Shown: piece after piece, positions 20,876 to 30,522 of the stretch
Position numbering within the stretch: position 1 is the first letter of the stretch
How the letters are laid out: each line of letters starts with the position of its first letter
DNA from: Marinobacter caseinilyticus
GTDB lineage: Bacteria > Pseudomonadota > Gammaproteobacteria > Pseudomonadales > Oleiphilaceae
Assembly: GCF_011074955.1 (NCBI RefSeq)
Contig: NZ_WUQJ01000036.1
Coordinates: 1-64,000, forward strand
Length of the DNA stretch: 64,000 bases
Reading direction: 5' to 3'
Notes under the pieces: model-generated
What the model saw: only the letters and a program-made list of their open reading frames with translations
Told to the model about the DNA's origin: nothing
Databases searched by the model: none
Program-made: the position numbers and the translations under genes

Positions 20876-23026
20876 ATGAGCGCCATCGGCTACACCATTG
20901 ATTCTGATAAGATCCTTACACTAACCATCGACATGCCCGGTCAGTCCGCGAACACCATGAATGGTGACTTTCGCACCGCGCTGAGCGAAACCGCACAAAA
21001 GATCAAAACCGACATCGACGTTCTGAGCGGCATCATCATTACGTCCGCCAAGAAAACTTTCTTCGCCGGTGGCGATCTAAACGAGCTCTATTCGGTGACG
21101 CGTGCTGACGCAGCCACGTTCGAGCACATGGTCAACAGCCTGAAAGCGGATATCCGCGCCATCGAAACCTGTGGCAAGCCGGTGGTCGCCGCAATTAATG
21201 GCTCCGCGCTCGGTGGTGGGCTGGAAATCTGCCTCGCCTGCCACCACCGTATCGCACTCGACCGTGACACCATTCAGCTAGGCCTGCCGGAGGTGACACT
21301 GGGACTGCTTCCCGGCGGCGGTGGTACCCAGCGGCTGCCACGCATGATCGGTCTTGAGGCCGCCTTCCCATACCTGATGGAAGGTAAGAAGGTCAGTCCT
21401 AAAGCAGCCCTTAAAGCGGGCATTATTGACGCGCTGGCAGATTCCCCCGACGACATGATGACTCAGGCCCGTGCCTTTATCAGGGCCAGTCCCAGTTCGC
21501 ATCAACCCTGGGACCAGAAAGGCTTCCGTTTCCCCGGCGGGGCGCCTCACCACCCCGCCATGGCCCAAAAACTGGCGATAGCGCCTGCCATGCTGAAACA
21601 AAAAACCAAAGGGTGTTATCCCGCACCGGAGCGGATTTTATCAGCCGCCGTCGAGGGCGCGCAGGTGGACTACGACAATGGCGACAAGATTGAGACTCGC
21701 TATTTTACCGAATTGGTGGTTGGCCAGGTTGCCAAGAACATGACCGGCACCTTTTGGTTTCAACTCAACGCCATCAAGGCCGGCGAGAGCCGACCGCAAG
21801 GCATTGAAAAAGCCAGCTTCCACAGGGTGGGTGTTCTTGGCGCCGGCATGATGGGCGCCGGCATCGCTTACGCCACGGCCACCCGCGGTATCGAGGTCGT
21901 CCTGAAGGATGTCTCAACGGAGAACGCGACCAAGGGCAAACACTATTCAGAGGGTTTGCTGAGCAAGAAGGTCAGCCGTGGTCGCCTAGCCGAAAAGGAC
22001 AAAGCCGCCACCCTCGCCCGCATTACCGCCACCGCCGATGCATCCGACCTGCAAGACTGTGACCTGATCATCGAAGCGGTTTTCGAAGACAGCGGACTGA
22101 AAGCAAACGTGACCCAGGAAGCCGAGCCAAAAATGGCGAGCAACGGCATTTTCGCTTCCAACACCTCCACCATTCCGATCAGTCAGTTGGCCAAAGCGTC
22201 CGCCAGGCCAGACCATTTTATTGGCCTGCACTTCTTTTCCCCCGTGGACAAGATGCAACTGGTGGAAATTATCGTCGGAGAGCAAACCTCGGACGATACG
22301 CTGGCCCGCGCGTTTGATTACGTGCAGCAAATCGGCAAAATTCCGATTGTCGTGAATGACAGTCGCGGCTTCTTTACCTCCCGGGTATTCGGCACCTTCG
22401 TCAATGAGGGTGTCGCCATGCTGGGTGAAGGCATCCACCCGTCCAGCATCGAAAATGCCGGGCTACTCGCGGGCATGCCAGTCGGCCCCTTGGCCATCTG
22501 TGACGAAGTCAGCCTGACGTTGATTCAACACATCCGGGATCAAAGCCGAAAAGATCTGGAGGCCGCAGGCAAAGCCTGGAAGGCACACCCTGCCGAAGCG
22601 GTGGTGGACACCCTGGTTAATGAGCACGGGCGTAAAGGCAAGGCGGCCGGGGGCGGGTTTTATGACTACCCGGCGTCCGGCAAGAAATCGCTGTGGCCAA
22701 GCCTGGAATCTCTCTTTGTGGACCAGGCCAGGGCAAAAAACACCAGCCTGCAGGATCTGAAAGACCGAATCCTGTTTATCCAGGCCATCGAAACCGTCCG
22801 CTGTCTGGAGGAAGGCGTCCTGAGAACCGTCGAAGACGCCAACATTGGCAGCATTTTCGGGATTGGCTTTGCGCCCTGGACCGGGGGTGCTATCCAGTTC
22901 ATTAATCAATACGGTGTTCGAGCCTTTGTGGAACGGGCCAAAGTCCTGGAGGACAGCTTTGGCGAACGCTTTGCCGCCCCGGCGCTGCTGCTGGAGAAAG
23001 CGGAGACCGACACACTCTTTACCTAA
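20876..23026 (+). CDS. Enoyl-CoA hydratase / 3-hydroxyacyl-CoA dehydrogenase (FadB-like alpha subunit)
   Basis: A 716-residue bifunctional beta-oxidation enzyme. The N-terminal crotonase domain (about 1-290) has the oxyanion segment NGSALGGGLEICLACHHRIA and the catalytic Glu region GLPEVTLGLLPGGGGTQRLPR. The dehydrogenase part has a Rossmann motif GVLGAGMMGAGIAYA (around residue 320), the active-site segment GLHFFSPVDKMQLVEI and two C-terminal helical domains. It forms the alpha subunit of a trifunctional complex with the upstream thiolase. It resembles the PA1737-type paralogue, so I give no fadB symbol. Confidence 0.93.
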   Translation: MSAIGYTIDSDKILTLTIDMPGQSANTMNGDFRTALSETAQKIKTDIDVLSGIIITSAKKTFFAGGDLNELYSVTRADAATFEHMVNSLKADIRAIETCGKPVVAAINGSALGGGLEICLACHHRIALDRDTIQLGLPEVTLGLLPGGGGTQRLPRMIGLEAAFPYLMEGKKVSPKAALKAGIIDALADSPDDMMTQARAFIRASPSSHQPWDQKGFRFPGGAPHHPAMAQKLAIAPAMLKQKTKGCYPAPERILSAAVEGAQVDYDNGDKIETRYFTELVVGQVAKNMTGTFWFQLNAIKAGESRPQGIEKASFHRVGVLGAGMMGAGIAYATATRGIEVVLKDVSTENATKGKHYSEGLLSKKVSRGRLAEKDKAATLARITATADASDLQDCDLIIEAVFEDSGLKANVTQEAEPKMASNGIFASNTSTIPISQLAKASARPDHFIGLHFFSPVDKMQLVEIIVGEQTSDDTLARAFDYVQQIGKIPIVVNDSRGFFTSRVFGTFVNEGVAMLGEGIHPSSIENAGLLAGMPVGPLAICDEVSLTLIQHIRDQSRKDLEAAGKAWKAHPAEAVVDTLVNEHGRKGKAAGGGFYDYPASGKKSLWPSLESLFVDQARAKNTSLQDLKDRILFIQAIETVRCLEEGVLRTVEDANIGSIFGIGFAPWTGGAIQFINQYGVRAFVERAKVLEDSFGERFAAPALLLEKAETDTLFT

Positions 23027-23359
23027 ATCCGGGCTGGGGGAGCCTGAGGGTTCCCCGGTACCCAGCGTTTGTGCTGCATTGACCTACACGCCAATCTGCC
23101 TATCCGATTACACCCTGCGCAACACACCTCTCGCTATGACAACTTTATGGACAGATTGTCACACGGTGATACATGTGACCTATGGCAACCGACCCATGCC
23201 TTGCCTACAATGAATGAAACGGACAGTCCGGCCCCATCTCTGTATCGTATGACTATCAGGTAGCACGTTATCAACGCTTGAGCGCCCCCACGCCAGCGCT
23301 CCGACTCAGCGTACAGACCTGTCCCGGACCCACCAATTCAACATCGGGTAAGCACGACT
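23027..23359. other. Intergenic region before prc
   Basis: No gene is evident in these 333 bp. A GC-rich imperfect hairpin (GGGGA...TCCCC) lies about 10-30 bases past the FadB-like stop but lacks a T tract. A short palindrome CGGACAGTCCG occurs near 23220. The prc promoter should be here, but I could not place it. Confidence 0.4.
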
Positions 23360-25531
23360 ATGACCAACGCCGAACGTTATTTCTCAGCCAAGCCTGTTTC
23401 GCCGCTGATGCAAAGCCTCAGCCAATGCAGCAAGGCGTTGGCATTCAGTTTGTTCATCCTGCCCGCGGCGCTTTATGCAACCGTTGATCGCGACGCCGCC
23501 TTCGAGCCGGTAGCACCAACCGTTGATCAGGCCCGAGCCAATATCCTTATTTCGCGCCAGCTCCAGTTCACACACTTTCGCGACCAGAAGATCGACGACA
23601 ACCTTTCCGGCGAAGTCTTCGACGCCTACCTCGATTACCTCGACAACCAGAAAGTCTATCTAACCCAGCAAGATGTCGATAAGTTCAAGTCGCTTCGGAG
23701 CAACCTTGGCTCGGCGCTTAAAACCGGCCGCCTGCAACCGGGCTTCGACATTTACAATACCGTTCAGCAACGGACCATTGAGCGCCTGGACTTCGCCCTC
23801 ACCCTGATCAAGGGCGGCATTGACGACTTCAACTTTGAATCTGAAGAACAGCTCATGCTGGACCGTTCCGAGGCTGCCTGGGAACCAGACCGTGCCGCGC
23901 TGGATGCACTCTGGGTGAAACGCATCAAAAATGCGGTGTTGGCGCAGCGGTTAAATGGCAAATCCGATGCCGACATCCAGGGCGCCCTCACCCGGCGTTA
24001 TGAGAGCCAACGCAAACGCGTGGCCCAGATGCGCAGCGAAGACGCGTTTCAAGCCTACATGAACGCGTTCACCGGTATCTGGGATCCCCATACGTCCTAC
24101 TTCTCACCGCGCACTTCTGAAAACTTCAATATCAACATGAGCCTTTCTCTGGAAGGCATTGGTGCGGTACTGCAATCCGACAATGAGTACACCAAAGTGG
24201 TACGCCTTGTTCCCGGCGGGCCGGCGGCCAAACAGGGCCAGTTGAAACCGGCTGATCGCATTGTCTCGGTTACCCAGGAAGACGAAGAGAAATCGGTTAA
24301 TGTCATTGGCTGGCGGCTCGACGAGGTAGTTGACCTGATCCGTGGCCCGAGGGAATCCCGGGTAACGCTGGAGGTCATCCCTGCCAATGCGTCCGATGAA
24401 ACCCTCACCCGCGCCATCAACATCACTCGGGACAAGGTCAAGCTGGAGGAGCAGAGCGCCAGCAGCGATGTCATTGACTTGCAGCGGGGCGACAGCAGCT
24501 ATCAGATCGGGGTGATTAATATCCCGACATTCTATGCCGACTTCAGAGCCATGCAGGCGGGTGATCCCAATTACAAGAGCACAACCCGTGACGTTAAACG
24601 GTTGATTCAAACCCTGAAGGACGACGGTATTGATGGCATTGTGATCGACCTGAGAAACAATGGCGGCGGCGCCCTGCACGAAGCCAATGACCTGGTTGGG
24701 CTGTTCATCGACGAGGGCCCCACCGTACAAATCCGCAACTCGGATAACGACGTGCAGGTGCTGACCGATCAGGACCCGTCGATTGTTTACGACGGTCCCC
24801 TGGTGGTGCTTGTGAACCGCATGAGCGCGTCCGCTTCCGAAATTTTTGCCGGCGCCATTCAGGATTACGGACGTGGCCTGGTGGTTGGGTCCCAGACCTT
24901 TGGCAAGGGCACGGTGCAGGCGGTTCGGCCTTTGAACCATGGTCAGCTCAAGATCACCCAATCCAAGTTTTATCGGGTCTCCGGTGGCTCCACCCAGCAT
25001 AAGGGTGTCATGCCGGACATTGAGATTCCCAGCCGGATCGATAAAACCCGTATTGGGGAAGATGCCCTTGAACGGGCGTTGCCCTGGGATCAGATTGAAG
25101 CGGTGCCGCACACCCGTTATTACGATTTCAGTGGCATCATCGAAGACCTGCGGGCAAGTCATGACAAACGTTTTGCCGACAGCCCGGAATTCCGGTTGCT
25201 GCAACAGGAAATCGACCTGCTCAAAGAGCAGCGTGAAATTAACTCAGTGAGCTTGAAAGAGAGCGTTCGCAAAACCTACCAGGAAACCCTGGAAGAACGT
25301 CAGTTGACCATCGCCAATGCCCGCCGCGACCTGAAAGGCGAGCCACGGTTCGAGTCACTGAAGCAGTTGGAAGAGTGGCGCGACCAGCTCACAGCCGACC
25401 CGGACAATTCTGATGAGCGCCTGGACTTCATTGTCCGCGAGGGTGGCCACATCATGGCGGACATGCTGGAACTCGATCGCCGCATGGCCTCCATCATCAA
25501 CCCCAAGCTGATCACGGCTGAGGCGCGCTAA
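23360..25531 (+). CDS. prc: Carboxy-terminal (tail-specific) protease Prc
   Basis: A periplasmic S41 protease that degrades or trims proteins from their C-termini, including peptidoglycan hydrolases and ssrA-tagged periplasmic proteins in E. coli. The 723-residue product has a probable signal peptide ending near ALYA (residue about 39), an N-terminal helical domain, a PDZ domain (about 240-330), the S41 core with predicted nucleophile Ser491 (MSASASEI) and general base Lys516 (FGKGTVQ), spaced 25 residues as in the family, and a C-terminal DUF3340-type helical domain. It is followed by an HTH gene 44 bp downstream. Confidence 0.95.
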   Translation: MTNAERYFSAKPVSPLMQSLSQCSKALAFSLFILPAALYATVDRDAAFEPVAPTVDQARANILISRQLQFTHFRDQKIDDNLSGEVFDAYLDYLDNQKVYLTQQDVDKFKSLRSNLGSALKTGRLQPGFDIYNTVQQRTIERLDFALTLIKGGIDDFNFESEEQLMLDRSEAAWEPDRAALDALWVKRIKNAVLAQRLNGKSDADIQGALTRRYESQRKRVAQMRSEDAFQAYMNAFTGIWDPHTSYFSPRTSENFNINMSLSLEGIGAVLQSDNEYTKVVRLVPGGPAAKQGQLKPADRIVSVTQEDEEKSVNVIGWRLDEVVDLIRGPRESRVTLEVIPANASDETLTRAINITRDKVKLEEQSASSDVIDLQRGDSSYQIGVINIPTFYADFRAMQAGDPNYKSTTRDVKRLIQTLKDDGIDGIVIDLRNNGGGALHEANDLVGLFIDEGPTVQIRNSDNDVQVLTDQDPSIVYDGPLVVLVNRMSASASEIFAGAIQDYGRGLVVGSQTFGKGTVQAVRPLNHGQLKITQSKFYRVSGGSTQHKGVMPDIEIPSRIDKTRIGEDALERALPWDQIEAVPHTRYYDFSGIIEDLRASHDKRFADSPEFRLLQQEIDLLKEQREINSVSLKESVRKTYQETLEERQLTIANARRDLKGEPRFESLKQLEEWRDQLTADPDNSDERLDFIVREGGHIMADMLELDRRMASIINPKLITAEAR

Positions 25532-25575
25532 CCACGACTGGCTCCTACTACGGTCGCAACGACAGGGACGTTTAC

Positions 25576-26367
25576 ATGACCGAAAAACCAGATAAACAGC
25601 GCGCCCAAGCGCTGGAAAGCCTGCTCATGGATGCCATGCACGCCATGAGCTCCATGGACGAAGTCGAAAAGATTGCGGCCGATGACGCGGCCTCCAAAGC
25701 CAAAAAAAAGGCCCCCAAAGGCAATGCGGGTCGCGTGTCGGATGCAGTGGATGGTGACCGCGAGGAGGACTCGCTGGTGGATCGGATCGCTGACCTGACC
25801 AGCTCCGCGCTGCGGTTTGCCGCCCGATCAACCGACACGTCTCTGCGAGTTGGCCGAGCCCTGAAGAAATCCCAGGATCAGCTCAAATTCATGCTGGCGA
25901 CCGGTCAATCGCTGCAGGACATTCGCGAAGTGGCCGGTCTTACCCTGTCGGAAATGAGCGAAGCACTAAACCTCAAAGACAAAACGGTACTGGAAGCCAT
26001 TGAAAACGGCACGGCGACGCTATCGTTTGAGCTGATCCTGAGACTGGCTGCGCTGGTGGCCCGCAATGACCCTATTCCGTTTATCCTGCGCTACACCCGC
26101 AACTACAACCCGGATGTCTGGAAAACCCTCAACGACTGGGGCGTTGGCAAACTGCCCCTGCAATTTGAGCGGGAGCGCCAGTTCATCAATATTTTTCGCC
26201 GCCACGATGACGCCCGCAATCTGTCGGATGAGGGCTTTGAGAAAGTGCTCGCCTTCACCCGGCAAAGTTTTGAAATGTCACTCCACTTCGTCGCCGAGCA
26301 AGAGGCCGAAGTCGCTAAAATCAAAGCAGAAAACACCCCAAAGGCATCGCCACTCGGCGACGGCTGA
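25576..26367 (+). CDS. Helix-turn-helix domain protein
   Basis: A 263-residue protein with an XRE-like helix-turn-helix at about residues 108-150 (GQSLQDIREVAGLTLSEMSEALNLKDKTVLEAIENGTATL). The N-terminus is charged and Lys/Ala-rich. The C-terminal half (FILRYTRNYNPDVWKTLNDWGVGKLPLQFERERQFINIF) is of unknown function. It is probably a cytoplasmic DNA-binding regulator; targets cannot be inferred. It follows prc closely and is convergent with mtnA. Confidence 0.8.
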   Translation: MTEKPDKQRAQALESLLMDAMHAMSSMDEVEKIAADDAASKAKKKAPKGNAGRVSDAVDGDREEDSLVDRIADLTSSALRFAARSTDTSLRVGRALKKSQDQLKFMLATGQSLQDIREVAGLTLSEMSEALNLKDKTVLEAIENGTATLSFELILRLAALVARNDPIPFILRYTRNYNPDVWKTLNDWGVGKLPLQFERERQFINIFRRHDDARNLSDEGFEKVLAFTRQSFEMSLHFVAEQEAEVAKIKAENTPKASPLGDG

Positions 26368-26404
26368 GTACGGTTGTTGATTCGCCAATCAATCAAAGGC
26401 GGGA

Positions 26405-27469
26405 CTAGAACAGTCCCTTCATCCCACTGACGCCGGGCTCATAAACAACACCCCGTTCAGTCACAATCGCATCGATCAGGTTCGCAGGGGTGACATCAAA
26501 GACCGGGTTGTACACATCGATGCCCGGCGGAGCAATCGGTACTCCCTGAACCTGCAGCAGTTCACGCCCTTCCCGCTGCTCAATCGGAATATCCCGCCCA
26601 GACGCAAGTTCCATATCCACGGTACTCGCGGGGGCCACCACCATAAACTTTACCTTATGGTATCGAGCCAGCACCGCCAGGCTGTAGGTTCCGATCTTGT
26701 TCGCGACATCGCCGTTGGCGGTGATGCGATCCGCGCCGACAATGACCCACTTCACCTCACCCTGCGCCATGATCGCAGCGGCCGCGCTGTCCGCATTCAG
26801 GGTCACCGGGATGCCCTCCCGGGCCAGTTCCCAGGCGGTTAGCCGACTGCCCTGAAGCCAAGGCCGGGTCTCGTCCGCGTACACCTGAGTCAGTAGTTTT
26901 TTCTCATGTAAATGACGGACAACACCCAGGGCCGTCCCGTAGCCGCCGGTTGCCAAGGCCCCGGTATTGCAGTGAGTCAGTACGGCAAACGGTGCAGTCT
27001 GATCCATCACCCCAAGTGCGTGTTCGGCCATGGCCAAATTGGCCGACAGGTCATCCTCATGCAGTCGTATCGCCGTCTTCGCCAAGCGTTCAGCGGCCTG
27101 CCCCCGGGTGCTGCAGGCGTCCAATACGTTTCGCATCTGGCGCAATGCCCAAAACAGATTGACCGCCGTCGGCCGAGATTCCGCCAATTCAGTCATCGCC
27201 TCCTCTATGGCCTCCCGCCAGCCGTTTGATGACGACTGCAGGGCGGCCAGAGCGACGCCATAGCCGGCACTGATGCCAATTGCAGGCGCCCCGCGAACCA
27301 CCATGTCACGGATGCTGCTGGCAACACTGGATGCGTCGTGGTGTGACAACCAGGATTCCTCCGCCGGCAACACCCGCTGGTCCAGCAGGTCCAGACGATC
27401 CCCATGCCAACGCATGGCAACCGTGCCAATGGCGCGGTTTCGATGGGACGGCGAGACAGGCTCAGACAT
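26405..27469 (-). CDS. mtnA: S-methyl-5-thioribose-1-phosphate isomerase
   Basis: MtnA isomerises methylthioribose-1-phosphate to methylthioribulose-1-phosphate in methionine salvage. The 354-residue protein shows MVVRGAPAIGISAGYG, the catalytic Cys in THCNTGALATGGYGT and the catalytic Asp in VGADRITANGDVANKIGTY. It is divergent from a deaminase gene that would supply the pathway from methylthioadenosine. The same pair occurs in Pseudomonas aeruginosa (PA3169-PA3170). Confidence 0.96.
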   Translation of the reverse strand: MSEPVSPSHRNRAIGTVAMRWHGDRLDLLDQRVLPAEESWLSHHDASSVASSIRDMVVRGAPAIGISAGYGVALAALQSSSNGWREAIEEAMTELAESRPTAVNLFWALRQMRNVLDACSTRGQAAERLAKTAIRLHEDDLSANLAMAEHALGVMDQTAPFAVLTHCNTGALATGGYGTALGVVRHLHEKKLLTQVYADETRPWLQGSRLTAWELAREGIPVTLNADSAAAAIMAQGEVKWVIVGADRITANGDVANKIGTYSLAVLARYHKVKFMVVAPASTVDMELASGRDIPIEQREGRELLQVQGVPIAPPGIDVYNPVFDVTPANLIDAIVTERGVVYEPGVSGMKGLF

Positions 27470-27648
27470 GCGTCAACTCCACGGGTATGAGGGGAAAGCC
27501 GCCAGTATAACGGTTTCCAGGTGGCATGGATCAACATCCGAAACAACCGAAGCGGCTCATCATCCACCATTATGGTCTAAAGGGTGGTCGCTCCGCGGGT
27601 GGGTCGTTATACTTTCACCTCTTTTAACCAGGCCCAAAGGCTGAGTGC

Positions 27649-28989
27649 ATGACTGCTGAAACCATTGTCGCTGTTGACACCAGAATCAATGCGCGCTGGG
27701 TAATACCCATTGAGCCGGCCGGCGTTGTCCTTGACCATCACGCGGTTCTGCTTCAGGGCGACCGCATTGCCGCCGTTGTGCCACAGTCGGAAGCCGACCA
27801 GCATTATCGGGCTCGGCAGACCCTGGATCTGAGCAATCACGTGGTCATGCCGGGGCTGATTAATCTGCATGGCCATGCAGCCATGTCACTGTTTCGTGGG
27901 CTGGCCGACGATCTTCCACTGATGACATGGCTGAACGACCACATATGGCCGGCGGAGGGCAAGTTCGTCAACTCAGAATTCATCGCCGACGGCACCCGGC
28001 TGGCGATTGCGGAAATGCTGCGGACTGGCACCACCACCTACTCCGACATGTACTTTTTCCCCGAAGTCGCCGCCGACATTGCCTACGACACCGGCATTCG
28101 GGCACAAATCTGTTTTCCATTGCTGGACTTTCCCACTATGTGGGGCAGTGGCCCGGACGAATACCTGGCCAAGGGCACCGACCTGATCAACCACTGGCAA
28201 GGCGACTCCCGAATCATGCCGGCGATTGGCCCCCATGCACCTTATACCGTATCCGACGAGCCGCTGCGGCGCGCCATCCAACTGGCGTCCGACACGGGTG
28301 TGTCGGTACAGCTACACCTGCATGAGACCGCTTTTGAGATAACCGACGCGCTGGACAAGACCGGTCAGCGCCCGATAGAGCGACTGGACAAGCTCGGCCT
28401 TCTCACGTCAACCACCCAATGCGTCCATATGACCCAAGTGGATGACAGTGATATTCAGCGCCTGCAGTCTTCCGGCGCCCATGTCATTCATTGCCCGGAG
28501 TCCAACCTGAAACTGGCCAGTGGATTTTGCCCGACCCACACCCTCGCCCAGGCCGGAATCAACGTCGCCATCGGCACCGACGGCGCCGCCAGCAACAATG
28601 ACCTCGATCTGTTCGGCGAGCTCAACACCGCCGCCATGATCGCCAAGGCAGTGGCCAGCGATGCTTCCGCACTGTCCGCTCATCAGGCACTCGCCATGGC
28701 GACCATCCAGGGCGCCCGGGCACTCGGCCGCGAACACGAACTGGGGTCGCTGGAAGCGGGCAAGCTGGCGGACGTGATCGCCGTTGATCTGAGCGACCCC
28801 TTCCTTCAGCCTGTGTATGATCCCGTGTCTCATCTGGTGTACAGCAACCATGGCCGTCAGGTGAGCCACAGCTGGATCAGTGGCGTACCTCAAGTTCAGG
28901 AGGGGCGACTGACCCGTATCGATGTGCCGGACCTGATGCTGCGGGTATCGGCCTGGGCGAATCGTATTCAGCCAGGCAAGTCGGGATAG
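27649..28989 (+). CDS. mtaD: TRZ/ATZ family amidohydrolase, 5'-methylthioadenosine / SAH deaminase type
   Basis: A 446-residue metal-dependent amidohydrolase. Metal and active-site motifs are NLHGHAAMSLFRG (HxH, near residue 72), HLHETAFE, CVHMTQVD and IGTDGAASNNDLDLFGE. Homologues deaminate methylthioadenosine (and sometimes S-adenosylhomocysteine) to the inosine form. Location next to mtnA supports the MTA role. It is the first gene of a plus-strand run with ubiG, mupP and yciK. Confidence 0.88.
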   Translation: MTAETIVAVDTRINARWVIPIEPAGVVLDHHAVLLQGDRIAAVVPQSEADQHYRARQTLDLSNHVVMPGLINLHGHAAMSLFRGLADDLPLMTWLNDHIWPAEGKFVNSEFIADGTRLAIAEMLRTGTTTYSDMYFFPEVAADIAYDTGIRAQICFPLLDFPTMWGSGPDEYLAKGTDLINHWQGDSRIMPAIGPHAPYTVSDEPLRRAIQLASDTGVSVQLHLHETAFEITDALDKTGQRPIERLDKLGLLTSTTQCVHMTQVDDSDIQRLQSSGAHVIHCPESNLKLASGFCPTHTLAQAGINVAIGTDGAASNNDLDLFGELNTAAMIAKAVASDASALSAHQALAMATIQGARALGREHELGSLEAGKLADVIAVDLSDPFLQPVYDPVSHLVYSNHGRQVSHSWISGVPQVQEGRLTRIDVPDLMLRVSAWANRIQPGKSG

Positions 28990-29048
28990 GACTTACCTGG
29001 CGCTCTTACCCTATACTTTTTCAGACCCTTGCAGGCGGAAACCGGATC

Positions 29049-29768
29049 ATGAGTGACCAGAACGTAGACCAGAATGAAATTGCCAAGTTTGAGGCTTTGG
29101 CCAGTCGTTGGTGGGACCCCAGCAGCGAATTCAAGCCGCTGCATGACATCAATCCCCTGCGCCTGAACTACATTGATGAGCGTGCGCCACTGGCAGGCCG
29201 GAAAGTGCTGGATGTGGGCTGCGGCGGCGGCCTGCTGTCTGAAGGTATGGCACAGCGTGGCGCCCATGTAACGGGTATCGACATGGGCGAAGCACCGCTG
29301 TCCGTTGCCAAGCTGCACGGCCTGGAATCGGGCATTGCCGTCGATTACCGTCAGACCACGATAGAGACGCTGCTCGAAGAACCCGGGCAAGCGGGTCAAT
29401 ACGATGTGGTCACGTGTCTGGAAATGCTCGAACATGTTCCAAACCCTGCCTCCGTCATTGACGCCTGTGCCCGGATGCTCAAACCCGGCGGCTCTTTGTT
29501 TGTCTCAACAATCAATCGCAACCCCAAGTCATTCCTGTTTGCCATCGTCGGGGCCGAATATGTCCTGAAAATGCTCCCCAAGGGAACCCATGAATGGCGC
29601 AAGTTCATCCGGCCCTCCGAAATGTCCGACTATTTGCGCAAAGCGAATCTGAACGTGCAGGAACTGACTGGCATGACCTACAACCCGGTCACCAAGATCT
29701 ACAAACTTGGACGCGATGTGGATGTAAATTACATGATGCACGCTACCCGTGAGGCCGCCGAATCGTGA
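29049..29768 (+). CDS. ubiG: Ubiquinone biosynthesis O-methyltransferase UbiG
   Basis: A 239-residue SAM-dependent methyltransferase performing both O-methylations of ubiquinone synthesis. It has the N-terminal signature NEIAKFEALASRWWDPSSEFKPLHDINPLRLNYI (quoted in two parts: NEIAKFEALASRWWDP, then SSEFKPLHDINPLR), SAM motif I VLDVGCGGGLLSEG and the FSTINRN-like VSTINRNPKSF. Its stop overlaps the GTG of mupP by 4 bases (GTGA), indicating translational coupling. Confidence 0.97.
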   Translation: MSDQNVDQNEIAKFEALASRWWDPSSEFKPLHDINPLRLNYIDERAPLAGRKVLDVGCGGGLLSEGMAQRGAHVTGIDMGEAPLSVAKLHGLESGIAVDYRQTTIETLLEEPGQAGQYDVVTCLEMLEHVPNPASVIDACARMLKPGGSLFVSTINRNPKSFLFAIVGAEYVLKMLPKGTHEWRKFIRPSEMSDYLRKANLNVQELTGMTYNPVTKIYKLGRDVDVNYMMHATREAAES

Positions 29769-30439
29769 CGTCACCGTTATCCACGGTCCTGTTTGATCTG
29801 GACGGCACCTTGCTCGATACCGCGCCAGATTTTATCCGTTGCCTTAATCAGCTCCGGGAACAACTGGGGGCACCCCCGCTGGCGCCGGAGGTTATTCGCC
29901 CGGCGGTTTCAAGCGGAGCCAGAGCCATGATCCAGGTCGGCTTTGGGCTGACTCCGGACGATCGCGACTACGCTGCGCGGCATGCTGCTTTTCTGGATCT
30001 TTACGAAGCGGGCGTCGCGGAAGAAACCCGACTGTTTCCGGGCATGGGCGACGTGCTCGACTGGCTTGAACAACACCGGATTCCCTGGGGCATCGTGACC
30101 AACAAACCGGTGCGATTCACCACACCACTGCTGGCCGGTCTGGCACTCGGCTCACGGTGCGCCAGCGTTGTCTGTCCTGACCACGTTGAACAACGTAAGC
30201 CACACCCGGAATCCTTGTACCTGGCCTGCCAGCAAATGGGCGTCGATGGCCGGCAAGGCCTGTATGTTGGCGACCACCTTCGGGACATCGAAGCCGGACG
30301 AAGCGCCGGCATGACCACCGTTGCAGCCCGCTATGGCTATGTGGACGGCGCGGACCAGGTCGAGAGTTGGCACGCCGATCATGTGGTGGATTCCGCACCT
30401 GAACTGACCGCCCTGCTCGACCACTTGCACACGCCTTAA
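29765..30439 (+). CDS. mupP: HAD phosphatase, MupP-type N-acetylmuramic acid 6-phosphate phosphatase
   Basis: A 224-residue HAD-superfamily hydrolase with motif I VLFDLDGTLLDT at the N-terminus, motif II IVTNKP, and motifs III/IV KPHPESLY and VGDHLRDIEAGRSAGM. By sequence alone it could be called phosphoglycolate phosphatase. The position directly after ubiG and before yciK matches Pseudomonas mupP, which dephosphorylates MurNAc-6-phosphate in peptidoglycan recycling. It starts with GTG overlapping the ubiG stop. Confidence 0.85.
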   Translation: MTSPLSTVLFDLDGTLLDTAPDFIRCLNQLREQLGAPPLAPEVIRPAVSSGARAMIQVGFGLTPDDRDYAARHAAFLDLYEAGVAEETRLFPGMGDVLDWLEQHRIPWGIVTNKPVRFTTPLLAGLALGSRCASVVCPDHVEQRKPHPESLYLACQQMGVDGRQGLYVGDHLRDIEAGRSAGMTTVAARYGYVDGADQVESWHADHVVDSAPELTALLDHLHTP

Positions 30440-30522
30440 AATCAGACCTGTTTCTGTTCTCGCCAGGCGTTACAATACCGCATCGGAAACTCGCTATAAA
30501 CGTCACCCCGGAGACTGTATTT

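Noticed and set aside
24104..25204. 366-codon open frame antisense to prc
   Set aside because: It lies wholly opposite a well-supported gene, has no ribosome site or recognisable domain, and is the kind of antisense opening produced by GC-biased codon use.
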